Positions 12,814-19,286 of a stretch of 20,343 nt of DNA are shown piece after piece (position 1 is the stretch's first letter; every line of letters begins with the position of its first letter). Source of the DNA: a virus; the IMG/VR virus record IMGVR_UViG_3300021425_000242, positions 1-20,343 of that record; one strand, given 5' to 3'. The notes beneath the pieces are model-generated. The model was not told the DNA's origin. It made no database searches and saw only the letters and a program-made list of their open reading frames with translations. The translations under genes were made by a program, and so were the position numbers.

Positions 12814-13749
12814 ATGTATATGAATAAAGTTTTTTTAGACGTTACAACAAAGAATTGCTTGTTCAATAGTATTGAGCCACAAGGAAGTTATTTATTTCAT
12901 AGATTCGGTAAAAGAGTTATTCCAGAAGAGCATTTAGATATAGATCTTATTACAAATTATATTGATGAGGAAAATATACAACAAATTATTTTAGAAAGTG
13001 TTTTTGGAGACCCTTTAGAATACAAGTATATAGAAGAACTGTTTAAATACTGTAAAGAAAATACTATAGATATTGTAATTGTATGTAATGGGTACTCAGA
13101 TAATTTAAAATTATTAGAGGAATATAATGCTTATGTTTTATTTAAAATATACGGTTTAAATAAGTCTTTTGATATTATAATGCCTGGATATAATACTTAT
13201 ACACTTATTAATAATCTTAAATATTGTGATAAAATAATATATCATCTATATGAACAAAACCTGTGTGATGTAGAACATGTTTACAAAACAGGTAAAGAAA
13301 TAGAATTTGTTAAAGGTCCATTAGTACATTCAAATATTAATCATATTTTTACATCTGGTGGTGAATGGTTATATGATATCAATGGTCTGGATAATTTAGA
13401 TATAAAAAACTTAGATTATGAATCATTATTACCATTTAAAAATATTAAAATAAATTTAAATAAAACAATGAAGGGATATCATTTACTAAAAAACTATGTA
13501 ATGCCTATAAAGGGTCAAAGTATATTAGACACTAATGTATATAATATAGAATATAAAGAAGATTATTCTAAACAAATATCAATATCATATAAAGGACATA
13601 TTTTTAATACTATAGAAGAAAGAAATGCAGTATCTAATGCATATATACCTGATTGGAGGGTAGACTTATTTGGTACAAATATTGGATACCATAATTCAAT
13701 TTTGTCTATGCTTAGTAAATTTGCAAATAATAAAAAAATATCAATCTAG
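12814..13749 (+). CDS. Radical-SAM-like protein lacking the Cys motif (311 aa)
   Basis: I recognise this only by its fold pattern. The segment IILESVFGDPLEYKYIEELFKYC (58-80), then IVIVCNGYSD (87-96), resembles the GEP and TNG strands of radical SAM TIM barrels, but no CxxxCxxC is present; the only N-terminal Cys is C15. It may be an inactive partner of such an enzyme, or an unrelated barrel. The C-terminal 150 residues are unknown. The start may be ATG 12814 or ATG 12820; no ribosome site is seen, and AGTAAATA just upstream suggests a leaderless late mRNA. The gene is very AT-rich, more so than the subtilase, as seen for the asparagine-synthase-like gene. Its stop overlaps the convergent radical SAM gene by 9 bp. 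Confidence 0.6.
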   Translation: MYMNKVFLDVTTKNCLFNSIEPQGSYLFHRFGKRVIPEEHLDIDLITNYIDEENIQQIILESVFGDPLEYKYIEELFKYCKENTIDIVIVCNGYSDNLKLLEEYNAYVLFKIYGLNKSFDIIMPGYNTYTLINNLKYCDKIIYHLYEQNLCDVEHVYKTGKEIEFVKGPLVHSNINHIFTSGGEWLYDINGLDNLDIKNLDYESLLPFKNIKINLNKTMKGYHLLKNYVMPIKGQSILDTNVYNIEYKEDYSKQISISYKGHIFNTIEERNAVSNAYIPDWRVDLFGTNIGYHNSILSMLSKFANNKKISI

Positions 13750-14775
13750 AGTTTTTGTTATAGATATATCACTTATGTTATTACAAAATGCATAAGGACA
13801 TGTAGTTTTACTTTGCGGTAAATTCCAATTAGTATCTGATATATTTCCAAAGTTTACAGCACCACACCAACTACTATACATGTCACCACTAGCATCTATG
13901 TTTAAACTTTCAAAACCCAAATGACATCGCATACCTTGAAAACTGTTTAGTTTTTTATCTATTATCTGATGACTTTGAACATACTCAGCAGTACCATCAT
14001 CATACAAGAATTCTGTCATCCAAGCATTTGGATCAGGCTTAGGCTCTGGAAATTCTTCTGCATCTGGTATATTTAACTTTTCTCTTTCTGGTATAATTTG
14101 CTGTATAATGCCTGGTTTCTTTAACACTTCTTGCTCTTCTGTAGTGTATTGCCAATATGTTTCCTGCTTGTTCTGGCGTCCTAAGAGCTTCTTATACATG
14201 GTTTTAACACATATACTTACCATATTGTAATCATTATGTTTACAACCTTTAAATAAATCACGCAATTCCTCTGCGAATTCGCCCAATTTGAGCACGTCTC
14301 CGCCTATTCCAGCGATGTTTATGTCAATATGTACATAATCCTTAATTTCGTTTATAACTGCTTTAAAATGCTCGGAATCTTGGGATTGGGGATGGTAAGT
14401 TAGAATTACCTTATCCATATAGTGTTTTGCTTTACTCCACCAATTAGTTGTTCTACTACCATTTGTGTATACAATACTAGTACTATTTTGCTCACTTATT
14501 GTTTTTATAATGTCTTCAAAGCCTGGTATAACAGTGACTTCTCCTCCTATTAATTCATACTCTGTCTGTTTGTCTAATGCTCTATAATGCGAAGAAAGAC
14601 GCGATATTGCTTCTATATACTGTTGTTTATTTAACCAAGGCTTAGAACCGTCATGTAATATAGGAGGACAATATTCACATTCATAATTACATGAATTACC
14701 CATGTTCCATTGTATTCTTATTACATTGTTAGTGTTCCTGGCGTGTGGGCCACGTACAGAAACGAGACTAGGCAT
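13741..14775 (-). CDS. Radical SAM protein with C-terminal Cys cluster region
   Basis: A 344-residue radical SAM enzyme. C29-x3-C33-x2-C36 (SCNYECEYCP) binds the [4Fe-4S] cluster that cleaves S-adenosylmethionine, and further barrel marks are ELIGGEVTV (58-66) and IVYTNGSR. The C-terminal part has four more Cys (284, 304, 326, 331) in a SPASM/Twitch-like layout that may hold an auxiliary cluster, as in peptide- and protein-modifying members. It requires a reductant such as flavodoxin or ferredoxin. The ATG at 14775 overlaps the stop of the PAAR gene (TAATG), so the two are translated together, which hints that the spike or another virion protein may be a substrate. Convergent with the cluster-less radical-SAM-like gene. 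The reaction is unknown. Confidence 0.85.
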   Translation of the reverse strand: MPSLVSVRGPHARNTNNVIRIQWNMGNSCNYECEYCPPILHDGSKPWLNKQQYIEAISRLSSHYRALDKQTEYELIGGEVTVIPGFEDIIKTISEQNSTSIVYTNGSRTTNWWSKAKHYMDKVILTYHPQSQDSEHFKAVINEIKDYVHIDINIAGIGGDVLKLGEFAEELRDLFKGCKHNDYNMVSICVKTMYKKLLGRQNKQETYWQYTTEEQEVLKKPGIIQQIIPEREKLNIPDAEEFPEPKPDPNAWMTEFLYDDGTAEYVQSHQIIDKKLNSFQGMRCHLGFESLNIDASGDMYSSWCGAVNFGNISDTNWNLPQSKTTCPYAFCNNISDISITKTLD

Positions 14776-15047
14776 TATAAGCCTACATTGACAGTTAGAG
14801 CCCCCATAGTAACAGAATGAGCACAGGTGGCCATTGAACCTACCATTGCTACTGGTTGTCCTTCAGCAAATACTGTTGTAGAGCATCCTCCAACAATAGC
14901 AGGAGAAATATGTGGTGCTTCTCCATGCGTAGATACCATATCGCCTAATGTTGCAATAGGCAACCCTTCTACTTTAACTGTCATGACTTTGGTTGTTGTG
15001 ATAACACCAGTTCCTACCAGACTCATCTTTTTTGCTACTTGTGGCAT
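14775..15047 (-). CDS. PAAR-domain spike tip protein
   Basis: A 90-residue PAAR protein, a small beta-rich cone that caps the tail spike of contractile phages and type VI secretion (like T4 gp5.4). Typical phrases are GLPIATLGD (28-36), VGGCSTTVFAEGQPVAMVGS (52-71) and ATCAHSVTMGA (73-83). Candidate zinc ligands are H41, H46, C75 and H77. Length matches a complete single-domain PAAR. No Shine-Dalgarno is seen before ATG 15047; instead the late-type motif GATAAATA (15053-15060) ends five bases from the start, so a leaderless late mRNA is possible. It is followed directly by the radical SAM gene. Confidence 0.88.
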   Translation of the reverse strand: MPQVAKKMSLVGTGVITTTKVMTVKVEGLPIATLGDMVSTHGEAPHISPAIVGGCSTTVFAEGQPVAMVGSMATCAHSVTMGALTVNVGL

Positions 15048-15052
15048 AGTAT

Positions 15053-15060
15053 TATTTATC
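15053..15060 (-). promoter_or_regulatory. Late promoter motif GATAAATA before PAAR
   Basis: Minus-strand GATAAATA ending five bases before the PAAR ATG. A start site about six bases downstream would fall at or near the ATG, giving a leaderless mRNA. Confidence 0.45.
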
Positions 15061-15068
15061 TTTAAAGA

Positions 15069-15389
15069 CTATGTGTTTTTATTGTCTCTATCTGAAATAA
15101 ATTGCAAATAGTCGTCTGATGATGTTCCTGCATCTGCTGGCCCAACTGATAAATATTGTTCTCTTAAAATAAATGTTTCTTTAGAGTGACTTGTAAGAGT
15201 ATATGGTACAACTGCTACTGCCTGCTCTTCTTCTATAGAATTAGTAACTACTACTAATTGAGGGTTTTGTAATGTTAAATTTTCTGTTTTTTCATCGAAA
15301 CCCATTAATGTTGCTATAATTTCTATTCCAGCAGTTGTTTTTATAGAAACTACTTTACCTAGATTTTCTTTTAATATTTCCGCGTACAT
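15069..15389 (-). CDS. Sm/LSm-like phage protein
   Basis: A 106-residue protein with the Sm fold signature: GKVVSIKTTAGIEIIATLMGFDEKTENLTL, about residues 11-40, corresponds to the strand-turn pattern of Sm1, followed by a second half with the VVVTNSIEEEQ and VPYTLTS strands. A crystal structure of an Sm-like protein of putative cyanophage origin from marine DNA is known, and this gene seems to be of that kind. Sm rings bind RNA in cells; here an RNA or virion role is open. It starts at ATG 15389, sharing one base with the NrdB stop, so it is made together with the reductase. The acidic C-terminal tail (about 85-106) may be flexible. Confidence 0.75.
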   Translation of the reverse strand: MYAEILKENLGKVVSIKTTAGIEIIATLMGFDEKTENLTLQNPQLVVVTNSIEEEQAVAVVPYTLTSHSKETFILREQYLSVGPADAGTSSDDYLQFISDRDNKNT

Positions 15390-16486
15390 TATAAACTAAA
15401 TCCTTTAAATGTATTATCATCTACGTCTTGTTTGGTACCACCAATAACATAAGATGATATTTCTGTCTCTTGTGGTGCAACTTGTACTGAACCACCTGTA
15501 ATCCATGCCTGTGTCCAAGGCAAAGGATTAGTACCACTATTATATATCTTTTCTAAGCCTACGGCATGCATTCGTTTGGCCGCAATAAATTCAACATATT
15601 GCTTTAATAGTTCTGCATTTAGTCCTATAATACTTCCGTCTTTGAACAAATAATCTGCCCATGCCTTCTCTTGTTCTACAGCATCTATAAACATTTGCTT
15701 ACATTCCTCTGCTGTTTCTTTTTTAATTTTAGCAAAGTCTTTGTCGTCTTGTGGTAAAAATTTTAGCATTTGTTGTGTACTTGCTAAGTGTACATTTTCG
15801 TCACGTGCAATAAGTTTAATAATTTTAGCATTACCTTCCATTCTTTTAAGTTCAGCAAATGCCCAACTACATGCAAATGATACATAAAAGCGAACACCTT
15901 CTAAGATGTTTACACTCATAAGTGCTAACCATATTCTTTTCTTATGCTCATACTCATCATAAGTTTTATAACCTTTTTCCCTTAACAAGTTATACTCTAT
16001 AAGTTTGTCATAATTTTCAGTAATACTATCTGCACAATCACATATTTCTTGTATGTCTAACATCTCATCAAAAACTTTGCTTGGGTCAGGATATATGTTT
16101 CTGATAATATGTGTATAACTTCTACTATGAATAGTTTCACTAAATGCCCAAGTTTCTATCCAGGTTTCTAATTCTGGAAGACTTACTATAGGCAGAAAAG
16201 CCAAATTAGGGGAACGGCCTTGTACACTATCTAAAATAATCTGTCTTTTTAAATTACTTGTAAAAATATGTTTTTCAAAATCAGTTAAGTTTTTAAAATC
16301 TGTTGCGTCTTTAAGTATGTCTACTTCCTCTGGTCTCCAAAAGAATCCTAACTGCTTATCAGTCAGTTTATCAAACTGTTTATATTTTAATGTATCATAT
16401 CTCTGTACGGCTACGCCTCCAGCAGGATCTAAGAACATCTTAGCCTTAGTATGATGTGTTTTATTTTTGGTATCTAATACTGTCAT
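15389..16486 (-). CDS. nrdB: Ribonucleotide reductase class Ia beta subunit
   Basis: The small subunit (365 residues) that holds the di-iron tyrosyl-radical cofactor used by NrdA to reduce ribonucleotides. Metal ligands equivalent to E. coli NrdB are visible: D86, E117 and H120 (ETIHSRSY), E196 (NILEGVRF), E230 and H233 (ARDENVHL). The radical Tyr is Y124. The C-terminal DDNTFKGFSL resembles the tail that docks on NrdA. The ATG overlaps the nrdA stop as ATGA, giving coupled synthesis of the two subunits. All ligands are intact, so the enzyme should be active and supply dNTPs for phage replication. Confidence 0.96.
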   Translation of the reverse strand: MTVLDTKNKTHHTKAKMFLDPAGGVAVQRYDTLKYKQFDKLTDKQLGFFWRPEEVDILKDATDFKNLTDFEKHIFTSNLKRQIILDSVQGRSPNLAFLPIVSLPELETWIETWAFSETIHSRSYTHIIRNIYPDPSKVFDEMLDIQEICDCADSITENYDKLIEYNLLREKGYKTYDEYEHKKRIWLALMSVNILEGVRFYVSFACSWAFAELKRMEGNAKIIKLIARDENVHLASTQQMLKFLPQDDKDFAKIKKETAEECKQMFIDAVEQEKAWADYLFKDGSIIGLNAELLKQYVEFIAAKRMHAVGLEKIYNSGTNPLPWTQAWITGGSVQVAPQETEISSYVIGGTKQDVDDNTFKGFSL

Positions 16487-18771
16487 ATTTTACAACTCTC
16501 GCAATCTTCTTCGTCTATTTCAGTAATGGCAAGTTCGCCCTGAGCGTCATCTTTATGAACATCGATTTCGCCCTGTCCGTCATAGGTGTTGTTATAGTAT
16601 AATTGTTTGCCACCGTATTTATAAAAAGTTAGTATATCTTGTATTAAAACGGACATAGGAACCTTCTCATCTTCGTAGTGTTCAGGGTTATAACTAGTAT
16701 TTACACTAATACCTTGGTCAATATACTTCTGTAATACTGCCATTATTTTTAAATATCCTTGAGGGGACTTTTGATCCCAAAGTAAATCATACTTATTTTT
16801 GTAATAAGGATATCCTGGTACCACTTGTTTTAATACACCATGCTTACTTTGTTTAATACTAACAAAACTGCGAGGCGGTTCAATACCATTAGTACTATTA
16901 CTAATCTGTGCGGATGTTTCAGCAGGCATAAGTGCCATTAACGTACTATTTCTAATACCATGTTCTTTTAAACTTTTCCTTAGTTCTTTCCAATCTAAAC
17001 GTTCCTTGTGTTTAACTAACTCGTCAATATCTTTTTTATATGTTTGGTTAGGTGTAATGCCGTGTCCATACTTAGTTTCATTACTCTTAGGACATGCACC
17101 TTTTTCTTGTGCTAGTTCTAAACTTGCTTTGATAAGTCCATAACTCCAGGCTTCTGCCCATTCATCTACAAGTTCTAAATTAGGTTCTTGATATGTGCTA
17201 TCATTTTTTGCTAACCAATATGCAAAGTTAATAATACCAACACCTAGTGGGCGTCTGTTCATTGTGCTAAGTTTTGCCGCGATCACAGGATACTCTTGAT
17301 AATCTAATAATTCATCTAATCCTCTAACTGCTAAATTACATATCTTCTGCATTTCGGTTGTGTCTTTTACTACACCCCAATTTACAGCACTTAATGTACA
17401 TAAACTTATTTCTCCCTCTGGATCATTTACATCTGACAAGGGTTTAGTTGGTAGATCAATTTCACAACATAAATTACTTTGTTTAATTGGTGCTACTTCT
17501 TCTATAAATGCTCCATGTGTGTTAGCATGATCAACATTCATTAAATATATTCTACCTGTGTCTTTTCTCTCAGTCACAAAAGCACTAAACAATTCTATAG
17601 CAGGAATAGACTTTTTCCTGATACTTGTCATACGTTCTGCTTTCTCATACAGTTCCTGGAATTTTTCTTGATCAGCAAAGAAGGAGTCGTAAAGACCAGG
17701 CACATCATTAGGACTAAACAATGTAATGTTTTCTCCTTTGATAAGCCTTTCATACATCAGTTTGTTAAATTGTACACCATAGTCCATATGACGTACTCTG
17801 TTGTCCTCTGTTCCCTTATTATTTTTTAATACTAGTAAGTCTTCAACTTCCAAATGCCAAATAGGATAGTATAGTGTGGCCGCTCCGCCTCTTACACCAC
17901 CTTGGCTACAACTCTTAACTGCTGACTGGAACATTTTATAGAAAGGAATAACACCTGTGTGAGTTGCGTCTCCACTTCTAATTTTAGAACCTACTGCTCT
18001 AATACTTCCTGCACCTATCCCAATACCTGCCTTTTGACTTACATACTTTACAATACTACTACTTGTTGCATTAATGCTATCCAAACTATCATCAGTTTCA
18101 ATTAATACGCAACTACTAAACTGTCTTTGCGGTGTTCTAACACCTGCCATAACTGGCGTAGGCAAACTAATTTTAAATGTGCTGATAGCATCATAGTATG
18201 CCTTCACATAACTCATTCTAGTTTCTGCTGGATACTTGCTGAACAATGTTGCCGCAATCATCATGTATGCAACTTGTGGTGTTTCGAATATTTCGCCTGT
18301 TGCTCTATTCTGTACTAGGTACTTGCCACGGAATTGTTCCATAGCCGCATAAGTTAAAACTTCGTCTCTGTTATGATCTATATAAGTTTGTAATTGATTT
18401 ATTTCTTCTTTGGTGTATAGCTCTACAAACTCAGAGTCATAAAACCCTGCATCTATGTTATCCTGAATAATATCACATAGACAAGGAGGTTCGAAGTTAC
18501 CATATACTTGCTTACGCAAATGGTAATTTATTAATCTACCTGCTACATATTGATAGTTTGGGGATTCTTCACTAATAAGATCAGCGGCACTTTTGATAAG
18601 TGTTTCTTGAATATCTTCTGTTACTATTTTATCAAAGAATTGAATTTTAGAATTTATTTCAACTTCACTTGCACTAACACCAGAAATATCTTCACATGCA
18701 TACATTACTACTTTATGTAGTTTTTCTATATTTAAATCTTCTAGTGTGCCGTCTCTTTTCTGTACTTGCAT
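16483..18771 (-). CDS. nrdA: Ribonucleotide reductase class Ia alpha subunit
   Basis: The 762-residue catalytic subunit. An ATP-cone lies at residues 1-95 (VQKRDGTLEDLN start), giving allosteric activity control. Active-site residues equivalent to E. coli are C221 (SSCVLI), N433, C435 and E437 (SNLCCEI), and C458 (SLCTLSAVNWG). The radical-transfer tyrosines are Y725-Y726 (QLYYNNT), and the redox-active C-terminal pair is C757-x2-C760 (DCESCKI), slightly shorter than the C-x4-C of E. coli. Length is normal and no interruption by an intron or intein is seen. A TTGACT/TAGAAT promoter and a GATAAATA motif both lie upstream, so expression may span early and late periods. Coupled to nrdB by ATGA. 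Confidence 0.97.
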   Translation of the reverse strand: MQVQKRDGTLEDLNIEKLHKVVMYACEDISGVSASEVEINSKIQFFDKIVTEDIQETLIKSAADLISEESPNYQYVAGRLINYHLRKQVYGNFEPPCLCDIIQDNIDAGFYDSEFVELYTKEEINQLQTYIDHNRDEVLTYAAMEQFRGKYLVQNRATGEIFETPQVAYMMIAATLFSKYPAETRMSYVKAYYDAISTFKISLPTPVMAGVRTPQRQFSSCVLIETDDSLDSINATSSSIVKYVSQKAGIGIGAGSIRAVGSKIRSGDATHTGVIPFYKMFQSAVKSCSQGGVRGGAATLYYPIWHLEVEDLLVLKNNKGTEDNRVRHMDYGVQFNKLMYERLIKGENITLFSPNDVPGLYDSFFADQEKFQELYEKAERMTSIRKKSIPAIELFSAFVTERKDTGRIYLMNVDHANTHGAFIEEVAPIKQSNLCCEIDLPTKPLSDVNDPEGEISLCTLSAVNWGVVKDTTEMQKICNLAVRGLDELLDYQEYPVIAAKLSTMNRRPLGVGIINFAYWLAKNDSTYQEPNLELVDEWAEAWSYGLIKASLELAQEKGACPKSNETKYGHGITPNQTYKKDIDELVKHKERLDWKELRKSLKEHGIRNSTLMALMPAETSAQISNSTNGIEPPRSFVSIKQSKHGVLKQVVPGYPYYKNKYDLLWDQKSPQGYLKIMAVLQKYIDQGISVNTSYNPEHYEDEKVPMSVLIQDILTFYKYGGKQLYYNNTYDGQGEIDVHKDDAQGELAITEIDEEDCESCKI

Positions 18772-18807
18772 GTGTGTAAATTCCTAAAAATCTATTTTGT
18801 AAAGTAA

Positions 18808-18815
18808 TATTTATC
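18808..18815 (-). promoter_or_regulatory. Late promoter motif GATAAATA before nrdA
   Basis: Minus-strand GATAAATA (plus 18808-18815), 37 bp before the nrdA ATG, the same distance as for the lipase. Confidence 0.5.
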
Positions 18816-18823
18816 GCAGAATA

Positions 18824-18852
18824 ATTCTACTATATAACTGTATTAAAGTCAA
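18824..18852 (-). promoter_or_regulatory. sigma70-like promoter of nrdA
   Basis: TTGACT (plus 18847-18852) and TAGAAT (plus 18824-18829) on the minus strand with a 17 bp spacer. One mismatch in each hexamer. The -35 box touches the stop of the 143-residue gene. Confidence 0.55.
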
Positions 18853-19280
18853 TAAGAAAGTTTATTTTTATCTAATTTATGTATTTGGAATATAGTTGAA
18901 TTATCTTTAACGTATTCCCAACTTTCAATTTTACCTGGCGTAAAATTATAAACGTTATCGTTATTTAAAAGTACTATTCCAGAGTCTCCTGTTGTGTTAT
19001 TACTTATCACTGGAAACAATAATTGGTCACTAGTAATGAAACCTTTATTAATAAGAATTACTGTAATAAGTATAGTAACTCCACTACAACATAAGTATCC
19101 TTCACTTACTATTTCAAAAGGAGTTGGCCAACTAGATGGTGTATAGTAATCTAAATACCTAGATAGTATTTTTATTTCAGAAAACTCGTTCAGTATTTCT
19201 TGTTCTGTAGAGAAGTTCTTTTGCCTAACTTCTCTCCAAATCCTTAATCTATCTTCAGAGGTTTGTGTTTTAAGAAACAT
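18849..19280 (-). CDS. Hypothetical protein (143 aa)
   Basis: No family recognised. The N-terminal 45 residues are charged and helical (TSEDRLRIWREVRQKNF), then a beta-rich part with SWPTPFEIVSEGYLCCSG (54-71), a hydrophobic stretch ILITVILINKGF (70-81) and a short C-terminal domain. The hydrophobic run is followed by polar residues and is probably a buried strand rather than a membrane segment. The gene begins 6 bp after the stop of the large structural-type gene upstream, with no clear ribosome site, and is likely co-transcribed with it. By position it may be an accessory to that virion or fibre protein, such as a chaperone, but this is inference. Confidence 0.72.
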   Translation of the reverse strand: MFLKTQTSEDRLRIWREVRQKNFSTEQEILNEFSEIKILSRYLDYYTPSSWPTPFEIVSEGYLCCSGVTILITVILINKGFITSDQLLFPVISNNTTGDSGIVLLNNDNVYNFTPGKIESWEYVKDNSTIFQIHKLDKNKLSY

Positions 19281-19286
19281 TAACTG

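Noticed and set aside
14827-15111. Plus-strand frame of 94 codons over the PAAR gene
   Set aside because: The minus strand encodes a clear PAAR domain; the repeated Pro/Thr/Val pattern here only mirrors its regular composition.
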